From Pedobacter sp. MC2016-05 (GTDB lineage: Bacteria; Bacteroidota; Bacteroidia; Sphingobacteriales; Sphingobacteriaceae), in the NCBI RefSeq assembly GCF_026239735.1, contig NZ_JAPIVT010000008.1:62001-126000 (forward strand): 64,000 nucleotides of DNA. The letters run 5' to 3'. This document shows, in pieces, positions 28,146-37,849 of this stretch. The first letter of the stretch is position 1. Every line of letters starts with the position of its first letter. Both the position numbers and the translations under genes were made by a program. The notes below the pieces were generated by a model. That model ran no database searches and had not been told where the DNA came from. It saw only the letters and a program-made list of their open reading frames with translations.

Positions 28146-30923
28146 TTGAAAAAATACTCCAACCAGACCTTCAATCCCCTCATCATTCTTTTCAGCCTGC
28201 TTTTTGCTTATGGCTGTGTAGCAAATAAAGATACTGCTATCGACCGTAAGTTTCAAAACTTGACGGCACGCTATAACTATATCTATAATTCTAAGGTACT
28301 GCTCACCGAATATAATGACGGTTTACTGCAAAGTTACCCTGATAATTACGAAAAAACATTACCTGTTTATCTTGATCCAGAACCACAGGTTAATTTAGTG
28401 CTTACTCCAGGTGCTCCAAATAAACAACTTGATGAGGTAATTACAAAAGGACAAACTATCATTAACGATAAAAGTTTCAGTAATTATATAGATGATGCTT
28501 ACATGCTTTTAGGCAAAGCGAACTATTTAAAAGGAAACTATTTCATTGCATCCGAATATTTTGATTATGTGGCTAAAGCTTACGACAAAGATCTACAGAC
28601 CTTTATTATGGCCATGAACTGGAAAGCACGCAGCCAAATGGAATTAAATAATATGGTGGTGGCTGAGAAAATTCTAGATACCATGCTTCGTGCTGCCGAT
28701 AATCTAAAGAAAGATATCGCCGAACCTTTGGCTACAACCGCCCAAATGAGGATATATCAAAAAAGAAATAAAGAGGCAATCCTGCTGCTCGAAAACGCTG
28801 TTCGGTCAAGCGATGAAAAACAATTCCGTATCCGATGGCGGTATATTTTAGCGCAACTGCAAGAACAGGAGAACGACCTTCAAAATGCATTTATTAATTA
28901 CACAAAAGTTGAAAACAGTAATGCACCATTTGAAATGTATTTCCATGCCAATTTGCAACGCATAAAGCTAAGGGCATTGATTAGCGGCTACAAAGTCGAT
29001 GAAGACAAGGCGTTGTTGGCGTTACTAAAAGACGATAAAAATTTCGACTATACCGATCAAATATATTATCAGGTTGGCGAGCTTTTCTCGAAGGAAGGCA
29101 AATTTGTGAAAGCAGAAGAAAACTATCAAAAATCAGTTCAGAAGAGCACAAAAAATCAAAACCAAAAAGCATTATCTTATTTAAAAATTGCCGATTTAAA
29201 TTTTAAGGAGCTTAACAACTACATCAAGGCAAAACTATACTATGATAGCACGGTGTTGATTATGCCAAAAAACTTTCCTGATTATGACAACATTGTTAAA
29301 AAGGCAGATAATCTTCAGTATTTAACAGATCGTTACACGATAATTTCGAAAGAAGACACAGCTCAAATGATTGCGAAGTTACCAGCAACGGATCGCGAGG
29401 CAAAAGTGAAAGCGTATTTAACTCAGAAAATTGAAGTAGCAACTATTCCGATTGCAAATAATCAAAGCCTTAATAATCCCGATTTTCCGAACCAGACTTT
29501 AAATTCACCTCAAACTGGTTCTGGTAATACTTTCTATTTTAACAACAATGCAGCAATAAGTACTGGTTTTGCCGATTTTAAAAAGCGCTGGGGCAACAGA
29601 CAATTAGAAGATAACTGGCGTCAAAGCCAGCGCTCATCTGCTCAGGAAAATGCACAGGTAATGTCTGGCGGAAACGTAGCCAACACCATCGCCCCTGCAA
29701 ATGGAACAACTGCCGCAACAACAGCAGATCAAACTTCGATAGAGAGACAATATCTGGACGCATTGCCAGTTACACCAGAACTGCTTATTACTTCAGATCA
29801 GAAAATTATAGATGCTTATTTTGAAATCGCTAGTTTCTATCAGCAAGAGCTGAACGACAAAAAAGAAGCTAATAAAATTTACGATGAACTTTTAAGAAGA
29901 TATCCAAACAATAACCACCTCGCTGCCATTTATTACAGCTTATACCTAAACAACAAAGGTGTTGATGAGAATAGATCAAATGAGCTTAAGCAGTTAGTGC
30001 TAACAAAATACCCTGAATCGAATTACGCCAAAACGATTTTAGATCCATCATTTTCTGCCAAACAGAGTGCGATGGAAAACATGGCAAATAAAAACTACAA
30101 CGTGGCTTTTGAGGCCTACGCTAAAAAGGATTATCCAAGCGTAATTAAACAAGCCAATGATAATGTAAACGCGTTTCCTGATGACGATCTGGCCCCACAA
30201 TATGCCTACTTAAAGGCAATTGCCGTTGGCCGTACCTCGAAACTAGATCCATTATTGGCCGAGTTTAATTCCATTACCGCCCAATACCCAAACGATTTGA
30301 TTGTTACGCCATTAGTGCGCGATCATTTAAAGTATATTGAAGCAAACCTGGCTGAGTTTAAGCAGCGCCCTGTTGCCTTGATCGACTTTGATTCAAACGA
30401 GCCTCGTTTCCTGAGCCAGGTAAAACCAATTGCTTTACCTACAAAGCCGCTGAATACAGATATTAATGCTGCCGCAGAAGTGAAACCAGTAGAAACCGCT
30501 GTAAAACCAATGGAGAAACCCAAGGAAGTTAAACCTGTTGACGTAGTAAAACCCACCAGCATTTTTAGCGCAGCCACATCTAACGAGTATTATTATGTTA
30601 TCGATGTAGCCGATGCTACATTAACTTTAAGTTCGTCACGCTTCGGGATTGGTCAGTTTAACCGTGGAAATTATCCAGATAATGATCTCGCGCACAAATT
30701 GGTTGAGCTGGATAATAACCAATTGATTTATATTACCAGTTTTATCGATTTAGAAGATGCGAAGATTTACGAATCGAGCATTGCTGGTCAGTTAAAAAAC
30801 ATAATGAAAGTTCCGGCAAATCTTTACAGAGGATTTATTATCAGCAAAGAGAATTTCGAAAAGCTGAATAGCAGAGATCGCGTTAATGAATATTTGGAAT
30901 TTTTAAAAGACAACTATAAATAG
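28146..30923 (+). CDS. TPR lipoprotein, SprE/PorW-like T9SS component
   Basis: A 925-residue predicted outer-membrane lipoprotein: TTG start, hydrophobic signal, lipobox ending FAYGC (about Cys24). Mature start NKDTAIDRKFQNLTARYNYIYN followed by a long helical tetratricopeptide region (repeats through about residue 400, again about 560-720). A low-complexity Pro/Lys linker (VKPVETAVKPMEKPKEVKP) precedes a small C-terminal domain. Architecture and N-terminus resemble SprE/PorW, which supports type IX secretion and gliding. porK-N and gldB in the same window fit. Divergent from atpZ. Confidence 0.78.
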   Translation: MKKYSNQTFNPLIILFSLLFAYGCVANKDTAIDRKFQNLTARYNYIYNSKVLLTEYNDGLLQSYPDNYEKTLPVYLDPEPQVNLVLTPGAPNKQLDEVITKGQTIINDKSFSNYIDDAYMLLGKANYLKGNYFIASEYFDYVAKAYDKDLQTFIMAMNWKARSQMELNNMVVAEKILDTMLRAADNLKKDIAEPLATTAQMRIYQKRNKEAILLLENAVRSSDEKQFRIRWRYILAQLQEQENDLQNAFINYTKVENSNAPFEMYFHANLQRIKLRALISGYKVDEDKALLALLKDDKNFDYTDQIYYQVGELFSKEGKFVKAEENYQKSVQKSTKNQNQKALSYLKIADLNFKELNNYIKAKLYYDSTVLIMPKNFPDYDNIVKKADNLQYLTDRYTIISKEDTAQMIAKLPATDREAKVKAYLTQKIEVATIPIANNQSLNNPDFPNQTLNSPQTGSGNTFYFNNNAAISTGFADFKKRWGNRQLEDNWRQSQRSSAQENAQVMSGGNVANTIAPANGTTAATTADQTSIERQYLDALPVTPELLITSDQKIIDAYFEIASFYQQELNDKKEANKIYDELLRRYPNNNHLAAIYYSLYLNNKGVDENRSNELKQLVLTKYPESNYAKTILDPSFSAKQSAMENMANKNYNVAFEAYAKKDYPSVIKQANDNVNAFPDDDLAPQYAYLKAIAVGRTSKLDPLLAEFNSITAQYPNDLIVTPLVRDHLKYIEANLAEFKQRPVALIDFDSNEPRFLSQVKPIALPTKPLNTDINAAAEVKPVETAVKPMEKPKEVKPVDVVKPTSIFSAATSNEYYYVIDVADATLTLSSSRFGIGQFNRGNYPDNDLAHKLVELDNNQLIYITSFIDLEDAKIYESSIAGQLKNIMKVPANLYRGFIISKENFEKLNSRDRVNEYLEFLKDNYK

Positions 30924-30974
30924 GCATATAACTGCCTAAAAAAAGGCCGAAAAAAGAGTTCATCAAAATTTTAA

Positions 30975-30982
30975 TAAATTTG
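30975..30982 (+). promoter_or_regulatory. -7 box (TAAATTTG) for the PBP1A gene
   Basis: Exact TAnnTTTG match. It is followed after 8 bp by the ATG of a 15-codon ORF that leads into the PBP gene. Confidence 0.5.
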
Positions 30983-30990
30983 TGGCCAAA

Positions 30991-31038
30991 ATGGCTTCCA
31001 ATTTGCTAGGCCTTTGCATTAATTACAACACAAAATGA
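30991..31038 (+). CDS. Possible 15-residue leader ORF overlapping the PBP1A start
   Basis: ATG at 30991 opens 15 codons (MASNLLGLCINYNTK) whose stop TGA overlaps the ATG of the next gene as ATGA. The first ATG after the -7 box is this one. It may serve translational coupling, or simply be chance. Confidence 0.3.
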   Translation: MASNLLGLCINYNTK

Positions 31039-33257
31039 ATAAATCCCTTTCTGCACAAGAAACAAAAAGTTATAGTTTAATCATCTGGAAAATCTTGGTA
31101 GGCGGAATAGCGCTTTTTGCCATTTTTATATCTATGATCGGACTTGGTCTTTTTGGCGAATTACCTTCTTTCAGAGATATTGAACACCCAAAAAGTAACC
31201 AAGCATCAGAAATTATTGCGGAAGATGGACGCCCTCTGGGAACCTATTTTGTACAAAACAGATCCAATGTTACCTATAAAGATATTTCCGAAAATGTGAT
31301 CAATGGCTTAATTGCAACTGAGGATACCCGTTTCAAAGATCACTCAGGAATCGATTTCAAACGTACCTTCACCATCATCGGCTATAATTTAATCGGCAAA
31401 AAACAAGGTGCAAGTACAATTACTCAACAGTTGGCCAAAAATCTATTTCCGCGAGAATCCAACCTGAATTTTTTCTCTTTGGTACTCACCAAATTTAAAG
31501 AGTGGATAGTTGCAGTAAAGTTAGAGCGTAATTACACAAAGGAAGAGATCATCACGATGTACCTCAATACTGTAGATTTCGGTAATCAGGCTTATGGAAT
31601 TAAATCAGCAGCAAGAGTTTATTTTAATACCACTCCCGATAAACTAACTTTAACCCAGGCGGCAACTTTGGTTGGCATGCAAAAGGGGATTACGATGTAC
31701 TCGCCTACCCGACATCCGGAGCGTTCGAGAAACCGGAGAAATACTGTTATGGCTATGATGGTAAAATCTGATTTGTTAACCCAAAAAGATTTTAACGAAG
31801 AAAAAGAAAAACCTTTAGGTTTGAAATTTAATGCTGCAACTGTCAATGATGGCATTGCACCGTATTTTAGATCAGTTTTGAAAAACGATATCAAAACAAT
31901 CTTCCAGGAGCAGGGAATAGTAAAGCCAGATGGTACACCATATGATTTGGACCGTGATGGATTGAAAATCTACACCACCTTAAATTTCGACATGCAGAAA
32001 TATGCCGAAGAAGCCCAAAAAGAGTATATGAAGGTTTTGCAGGCCCAGTTTATCAGTAGTTGGAAAGGGATAAATCCATTTAAAGGAAAAGAATTACAAA
32101 TTGAGCAAGGTGTAAAAAGGTCAGATCGGTATAAAGCCTTAAAACTGGAGGGTAAATCTGACGAGGAAATAAAAGAAAATTTCAACACTAAAGCAGAGAT
32201 GACCATTTTTACCTGGAAGGGTGACATTGATACCGTTATGAAACCCATTGATTCGGTTCGCTATTATAAAATGTTATTGCGTAATGCGATGATGACGATG
32301 GATCCAACAAACGGCCATGTGAAGGCCTGGGTTGGGGGAATTGACTATGAGCATTTTAAATATGATCAGGTAAAAATGGGAACCAGACAAGTAGGGTCAA
32401 CAGCTAAACCATTTACTTACGCCGTTGCTATTGAAAATGGATATTCGCCTTGTTATACCGTTTCTAACACACCGGTAACGATTGAAGGTTACGGAGAAAA
32501 CTGGACGCCGAGGAACTCAGGAAAACCACTTCCTGGCGCCATAACACTACAAAAAGCACTAGCTTATTCTCAAAATTATGTGACGGCATTTTTGATGAAA
32601 CAGGTTGGACCAGTAGCAGTTTCCAATTTGGCAACCAAAATGGGTATTCCAAATGTTCCTGCTTATCCTTCCATTTGCCTTGGAACCTTCGATTCATCTA
32701 TCTATAACATGGTGGGTGCTTATGGTGCATTCGCAAATAAAGGCGTTTATACAAAACCAATTTACTTGCTGAAGATTGAAGATAAAAATGGGGTTGTGCT
32801 TTTCTCGCAAAAAGAGATTCCAAAACCGATCATGAGCGAAGAGGTGGCCTACGTAATGACCAGAATGCTGAAAGGGGTTGTCTCAAATGGAACAGGCTCC
32901 AGATTGAATTATAAGTACAAAGTTAACGCACCAATCGGCGCAAAAACAGGCACCACACAAAATAACTCTGATGGTTGGTTTATGGCCATTACACCCCAGT
33001 TAGTAACCGGTATCTGGACCGGTTGCGAAGATCGGGCATTCCATTTTATCAGTACCAATCAGGGAGAGGGTGCAAATACGGCGCTTCCTATTTTTGCAGG
33101 CTTTATTAAACGGGTTTACGCAAACCCGGCGTTAAAAATAAGTCATGCTGATTTTGAAGCCCCGAAAGCAGGCGTATCCATTACCTACGATTGTAACCAA
33201 TATCAGCAACAGGAAGAGGAAACCAACCCTGAACTCGATGAGAAATTAGGCTTTTAA
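31035..33257 (+). CDS. Penicillin-binding protein 1A (bifunctional)
   Basis: Peptidoglycan transglycosylase and DD-transpeptidase anchored by one N-terminal helix (about residues 18-42). The GT51 domain shows ATEDTRFKDHSGID with catalytic Glu96, and GASTITQQLAKNLFPRE. The transpeptidase domain has Ser455 in STAK, the SQN motif and KTGTTQNNSDGWF. Length is 740 aa, normal. Upstream it overlaps a tiny possible leader ORF. Confidence 0.96.
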   Translation: MNKSLSAQETKSYSLIIWKILVGGIALFAIFISMIGLGLFGELPSFRDIEHPKSNQASEIIAEDGRPLGTYFVQNRSNVTYKDISENVINGLIATEDTRFKDHSGIDFKRTFTIIGYNLIGKKQGASTITQQLAKNLFPRESNLNFFSLVLTKFKEWIVAVKLERNYTKEEIITMYLNTVDFGNQAYGIKSAARVYFNTTPDKLTLTQAATLVGMQKGITMYSPTRHPERSRNRRNTVMAMMVKSDLLTQKDFNEEKEKPLGLKFNAATVNDGIAPYFRSVLKNDIKTIFQEQGIVKPDGTPYDLDRDGLKIYTTLNFDMQKYAEEAQKEYMKVLQAQFISSWKGINPFKGKELQIEQGVKRSDRYKALKLEGKSDEEIKENFNTKAEMTIFTWKGDIDTVMKPIDSVRYYKMLLRNAMMTMDPTNGHVKAWVGGIDYEHFKYDQVKMGTRQVGSTAKPFTYAVAIENGYSPCYTVSNTPVTIEGYGENWTPRNSGKPLPGAITLQKALAYSQNYVTAFLMKQVGPVAVSNLATKMGIPNVPAYPSICLGTFDSSIYNMVGAYGAFANKGVYTKPIYLLKIEDKNGVVLFSQKEIPKPIMSEEVAYVMTRMLKGVVSNGTGSRLNYKYKVNAPIGAKTGTTQNNSDGWFMAITPQLVTGIWTGCEDRAFHFISTNQGEGANTALPIFAGFIKRVYANPALKISHADFEAPKAGVSITYDCNQYQQQEEETNPELDEKLGF

Positions 33258-33365
33258 TCCAAGCATGGATAGTCTGAATCTTTGCGTAGCTTATGGACGA
33301 GCCGAAATTCTTTTACACAACATTGAATCCTTATCGGTTTAGATAGCGGTTTCGCATTTGAATAC

Positions 33366-33373
33366 TATTTTTG
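33366..33373 (+). promoter_or_regulatory. -7 box (TATTTTTG) for uvrC
   Basis: Exact TAnnTTTG match ending 6 bp before the uvrC ATG, so the transcript is likely leaderless or nearly so. Confidence 0.45.
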
Positions 33374-33379
33374 TAATTA

Positions 33380-35212
33380 ATGAGCACTTTTGACCATAAA
33401 ACCGCACTGACCGCAATTCCGCATAAACCTGGTGTTTATCAATATTGGGATGCAGATGGAAAGTTGATGTATATTGGTAAAGCAAAAGACCTTCGCAACC
33501 GCGTTGGCTCTTATTTCAATAGCGATAAGCAACAATTTAACGGCAAAACCAGAGTGCTGGTTTCCAAAATCAGGAAGATAACTTTTACTATTGTTGATAC
33601 AGAGATTGATGCCTGGTTGCTTGAAAATAGTTTGATCAAAAAGCATCAGCCTAAATTTAATATCAATTTAAAGGACGATAAAACCTACCCATGGATAATC
33701 GTTAAAAACGAACCCTATCCACGCATTTATTGGACTAGAAAAGTAATCAAAGATGGATCAACCTATTTCGGCCCTTATGGCTCCATTGGCATGATGCACA
33801 CTATCTTAGATCTAATTAAGGAAACATATCCTCTACGAACTTGTTCGCTGCCATTAAATGATAAAAATATTGCTGAAGGCAAGTTTAAAGTTTGTCTGGA
33901 ATTTCAGATTGGAAATTGTAAAGGCCCATGTCAGGCCTACCAAACAGAAAGTGATTACAACCAGAATATTGTTGAGATTAAAGAGATTTTAAACGGCAAA
34001 ATTGGTAATGTGATTAGGGATGTCAAGGGCATTATCAAGACTGCTTCAGAAGAATTGAACTTCGAACTGGCACATCAATATTCGCGAAAACTTCAGGTTT
34101 TAGAGAAATATCAAAGTAAGTCGACCGTGGTTAATAGTGCCATTACCAATGTTGATGTGGTGAGCATTGCTTCTGATGAGCGTTATGCTTTTGTGAACTA
34201 CCTGAAAGTGATGAACGGAACTATCATTCAAACGCAAACTATTGAAATTAAAAAGCAATTGGATGAAAGTGATGATGAACTTTTGATCACAGCGATGTTG
34301 GAGTTCAGAACAAAGTTCAACAGTACATCAAAAGAAATAATTATTCCATTTGAACCCTCTTTGGAAGATGAAACGTTAAAATTTACGGTTCCAAAACTCG
34401 GTGAAAAAAAGAAACTTTTAGAGCTGTCGCAGAAAAACGTATTGTTTTTCAAAAAAGAAAAACTAAATCAATACGAAAAGTTAAATCCTGATTTAAGGAC
34501 AGATCGCATTTTAACAACCATGCAAAAAGATTTGCGACTAACGCAATTGCCGAAGCATATTGAATGTTTTGATAACTCCAACTTTCAAGGCAAATACCCT
34601 GTCTCGGCAATTGTTGTTTTTAAAGATGCCAAACCTTCCAAGAAAGATTATCGCCACTTCAACGTGAAAACAGTTGAAGGTCCAAATGATTTTGCGACCA
34701 TGGAGGAGGCTGTGTTTAGACGTTATAGGCGCATGCTTGACGAAGACCAGCCTTTGCCTCAACTAATTATTATTGATGGCGGTAAAGGGCAGCTTTCATC
34801 GGCCATGAAAAGCTTGAAGTTGCTTGGCATCGAAAATCGAGTAACGGTTATTGGTATTGCGAAACGATTGGAAGAACTTTTCTATCCAGGTGATTCGTTT
34901 CCGCTTTATCTCGATAAAAAATCAGAAACGTTAAAAGTAATTCAACAACTCCGTGACGAAGCGCACAGGTTTGGTATTACCTTTCACCGCAAAAAGCGTG
35001 ATCAAGGAACTTTAAAAACCGAATTGGAACAAATTGAAGGCATTGGTAAAACTACAGCCGACAAATTGCTAAAACATTTTAAATCGGTTAAGAAAATAAG
35101 AGAAGCTACAGAAAAAGAATTAAGCGAGGTGCTTAATAAAAAGCAGATGATAACTTTGCAGGATTATTTTACCCCGCAGCCCCCTGAAAAGGGATTTGAA
35201 AATCCATCCTAA
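33380..35212 (+). CDS. uvrC: Excinuclease ABC subunit C
   Basis: Makes both incisions in nucleotide excision repair. Domains in order: GIY-YIG nuclease (GVYQYWDADGKLMYIGKAKDLRNR from about residue 13), Cys-rich segment (CLEFQIGNCKGPC), UVR helix region, RNase H-like C-terminal nuclease (ECFDNSNFQG, IIDGGKGQL) and HhH motifs near the end (IEGIGKTTADKLL). Length is 610 aa. The final dozen residues (TPQPPEKGFENPS) appear to be encoded by a diverged copy of the CCCCTGAAGGGG repeat. Confidence 0.95.
   Translation: MSTFDHKTALTAIPHKPGVYQYWDADGKLMYIGKAKDLRNRVGSYFNSDKQQFNGKTRVLVSKIRKITFTIVDTEIDAWLLENSLIKKHQPKFNINLKDDKTYPWIIVKNEPYPRIYWTRKVIKDGSTYFGPYGSIGMMHTILDLIKETYPLRTCSLPLNDKNIAEGKFKVCLEFQIGNCKGPCQAYQTESDYNQNIVEIKEILNGKIGNVIRDVKGIIKTASEELNFELAHQYSRKLQVLEKYQSKSTVVNSAITNVDVVSIASDERYAFVNYLKVMNGTIIQTQTIEIKKQLDESDDELLITAMLEFRTKFNSTSKEIIIPFEPSLEDETLKFTVPKLGEKKKLLELSQKNVLFFKKEKLNQYEKLNPDLRTDRILTTMQKDLRLTQLPKHIECFDNSNFQGKYPVSAIVVFKDAKPSKKDYRHFNVKTVEGPNDFATMEEAVFRRYRRMLDEDQPLPQLIIIDGGKGQLSSAMKSLKLLGIENRVTVIGIAKRLEELFYPGDSFPLYLDKKSETLKVIQQLRDEAHRFGITFHRKKRDQGTLKTELEQIEGIGKTTADKLLKHFKSVKKIREATEKELSEVLNKKQMITLQDYFTPQPPEKGFENPS
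35165..35205. repeat. C/G-rich repeat remnant forming the end of uvrC
   Basis: CCCCGCAGCCCCCTGAAAAGGG looks like a diverged copy of the repeat at 7157-7185 (CCCCCTGAAGGGGG). Here it is translated in frame as PQPPEKG. Similarity was judged by eye. Confidence 0.4.
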
Positions 35213-35328
35213 TAGTTTAGGTGCACATCAATTTTTAGTAATAGAAATTAGTCAATTGCGTGCATGCGGTAAGAAGGCTTCATACCTCGCAATGACGATC
35301 TGTTTAACTGATGGGGAGCTAAAAACAA

Positions 35329-35356
35329 AAAAGCTCCGATGAAAATCGAAGCTTTT
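35329..35356 (-). terminator. Terminator of the porKLMN operon
   Basis: 12-bp stem (35329-35340, 35345-35356) with a GAAA-side loop and one G.U wobble in the minus-strand RNA, followed by U's. It ends 4 bp after the gldN stop. Confidence 0.8.
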
Positions 35357-35359
35357 CCT

Positions 35360-36286
35360 TTAGTATTCCCAAAGTCCCTGTTCGTAATCAAGAACCGACT
35401 TTTTAATTCTTTCTGATTCGTATAGTCGTTGTCTAGGATCAGCAATAATATCTCTTAACTTATTATCTCCAGGATTTGATTCCTTAACAATATAACTGCT
35501 AAACAGACGGCGTATAAAAAAATCATCAAAGCTTAACGATGAAGCATCATTGTTGGTATTGATTAAACGTTTCTTTGTCAATATTTCCCTTGCTTCTGGA
35601 TAATATACCCAAAAAACAGGTTGCCATTGCTTTGAAACCTCATTGTATTTCATTGGTGCAATACCTACAATACGTGGCTCAAAAATAGAACGTTTAACAT
35701 CAAAAATCCAGTCTTCTTTAATTCTAAACTTTAAAAAAGATTCAGGATTAAGATCATTTGCAACAGTTTTTACAGTACCTGCTTTAGCATCTGTAACTTC
35801 TACGGTTCCGGCGGCTGCCATCATTGCAGAATCTTTCGTCATTGGTGTATTGAAAGCATCATCTTCGTTCAGCACACTATCAATAGGCGCATAAGCAGTT
35901 AATTCTTCGGCTTTAACAGCAGCTAAGATCACATCAATTAATCTTGATTTCGGAGACTTTAGCGATGAATTCACGGTATCCCTTAAGTCAATTTCTCTCC
36001 AGATACGCTTTGCATAAAATACATCTTCCTCTCTAACATCAGCCAAAGGCACCATTTCCGTACTATCAATATCCTTACGGGCATAAAAACCATCCTTCGG
36101 TGGAACCTTAAGCTTTTTCTTGGCTCCTTTAACTGGCGCTGCAACGGTATCGGCGACAGGTGCTGGTGCAACTGCAACTTTTTTTGGAGCCAATTTACTT
36201 GGCTTTTTCTGTGCGAAAGCCAACGTAGTAAATAAAGCCAAGGCAATGATGCTTACAATCCTTTTCATCTTCTTCTTATTTAACAC
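35360..36286 (-). CDS. gldN: Gliding motility / type IX secretion protein GldN (PorN)
   Basis: Periplasmic protein that forms the ring-like T9SS core with PorK. 308 aa: signal peptide ending in TLAFAQ, a Lys/Pro/Ala linker, then the GldN domain (DVREEDVFYAKRIWREIDLRDTVN at about residues 83-106, YPEAREILTKKRLIN, FDDFFIRRLFSSYIVKESN). It overlaps gldM by 11 bp. Last gene of the porK-L-M-N set. Confidence 0.93.
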   Translation of the reverse strand: MLNKKKMKRIVSIIALALFTTLAFAQKKPSKLAPKKVAVAPAPVADTVAAPVKGAKKKLKVPPKDGFYARKDIDSTEMVPLADVREEDVFYAKRIWREIDLRDTVNSSLKSPKSRLIDVILAAVKAEELTAYAPIDSVLNEDDAFNTPMTKDSAMMAAAGTVEVTDAKAGTVKTVANDLNPESFLKFRIKEDWIFDVKRSIFEPRIVGIAPMKYNEVSKQWQPVFWVYYPEAREILTKKRLINTNNDASSLSFDDFFIRRLFSSYIVKESNPGDNKLRDIIADPRQRLYESERIKKSVLDYEQGLWEY

Positions 36287-37808
36287 TGAATGCTAATGAA
36301 GGTAAAACATTCTGGCGGCCATCAGGACCAACAGAAACGATATCTTCAAAAAATACTCTGGTACCTGGGGTTACAGAATTAATTGCCGCTTTGACAGCGC
36401 CAGCAAAATTACCACCACTACCAGAAATAGTAACCGCGTCTGAACGTGGTTTTATAACCGTTAATTTATAACGTTGAATTCTGAACTTTACATCGAAAGG
36501 GAAATCATCAAGATCTGCTTCGATTTCTGATTCACTTTTCAATTGAACAGAAGCGATGTCACCACCAGCTCTTCCACCAACTTTAGCTACTGGCTTTGGA
36601 ATTGCTTTTACTCTAAATTTCTGTGCGCCTAAACTCACTGTTTTACCAGCATTGCTTGCACTTACGTTTATAGAAACTTCGCTCCCCACCTGTCCCCCAG
36701 AAACGTTTACACTGTAGTTTCCATTTGAACCAGACATTGATCCGGCCGATATAGAAGCACGAACACTTTCTAACGGAAAACCGGCAGCAGAAACCGTGAA
36801 TGGGTTTGGAATACCAGCATAAATTACATTCATCTTTGTAGATGAAACGGTAGCAGATGGCTTTGCTACCTGATATTTTTGAGGCTGCGTTTTGTATTCC
36901 TTAACTTGTCCATCAGTTTGGCGAACACGAATAGTACCTACCCAAGTAAATTCACCAACGCTGCTTGTACCACCCGTGTAAGTTCCTTTACCTTCTTTAA
37001 TGGATAATTTATTCCCGTTGACGGTAATATCAGGAGTTGATCTTGAATCACTAGCTGTCAAGAATACCTCAGCGGTATAAGGCTGTCCTTGAATAACATA
37101 AGATGTGGGTGCTACTGCTACGGCTGCAAACTGATCTAAGTTAACCTGAGCTTTATCCATATTTCCGAATAACTTTTTAACTACCTCTGCCTCGGCATTT
37201 TTAGTATCTGTTTGCAGTTTTGTCAAAATGGTCATCGCAGCTGTTAACGGTGTTCCCTCACCAAAGTAAGTTTCTTGCCAGTTGCCTTTTCTCTTTCTAA
37301 CCGGATCTTTGGCCTCTAGTGAAAAAGCAACAGTTGCTCTATCAGCTGGATCTAGTAAGGAAATCAGCTTCTCACGCGTAGCGTTAATTCTTTTCTTTAA
37401 TTCATCAGCTTTCTTTTGGTTGATCATGATATTCTGAGCAATATCCTGATTAGATCTGTTTACCAAATCATCAGTTTCCGGATCTATACCATCTCCAGCT
37501 GTAGTAAATTCTTTCTTTAAACTCTCAATGTAGTTATTCAGATTATCTGCAGCTGCCTGTGCTTGTTTAGCCTTCTCGTAAATCGGTTGTGCACGAGCCG
37601 GCTCTTCTTTCAGTTTCGAATTTTCGAAAGCAGAAAATAGCTGATTGATACTGGTGTTTACATTGTTTTTAGAGGTATCCAAACTATCGTTTATATTTTT
37701 GAATGCATCTAAAATTGTATCTGATACGTTTAAGGCAAGCATAGCCAACAATACCAAATACATGATATTGATCATCCGCTGCCTTGTTGTTTCTTTTCCT
37801 CCTGCCAT
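36276..37808 (-). CDS. gldM: Gliding motility / type IX secretion motor protein GldM (PorM)
   Basis: With GldL it forms the proton-powered T9SS motor. One N-terminal membrane helix (MINIMYLVLLAMLALNVS) is followed by a long periplasmic part: a helical domain then several beta-sandwich domains (Gly/Ser/Val-rich from about residue 230). Length is 510 aa, normal for GldM. The MAGGKETTRQRMINIMYLVL start is characteristic. Overlaps gldN downstream; 41 bp after gldL. Confidence 0.95.
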   Translation of the reverse strand: MAGGKETTRQRMINIMYLVLLAMLALNVSDTILDAFKNINDSLDTSKNNVNTSINQLFSAFENSKLKEEPARAQPIYEKAKQAQAAADNLNNYIESLKKEFTTAGDGIDPETDDLVNRSNQDIAQNIMINQKKADELKKRINATREKLISLLDPADRATVAFSLEAKDPVRKRKGNWQETYFGEGTPLTAAMTILTKLQTDTKNAEAEVVKKLFGNMDKAQVNLDQFAAVAVAPTSYVIQGQPYTAEVFLTASDSRSTPDITVNGNKLSIKEGKGTYTGGTSSVGEFTWVGTIRVRQTDGQVKEYKTQPQKYQVAKPSATVSSTKMNVIYAGIPNPFTVSAAGFPLESVRASISAGSMSGSNGNYSVNVSGGQVGSEVSINVSASNAGKTVSLGAQKFRVKAIPKPVAKVGGRAGGDIASVQLKSESEIEADLDDFPFDVKFRIQRYKLTVIKPRSDAVTISGSGGNFAGAVKAAINSVTPGTRVFFEDIVSVGPDGRQNVLPSLAFSVK

Positions 37809-37849
37809 GTGTTATGTAGCTTTTTTTTTAAAATTAAAAACTAGATAAT

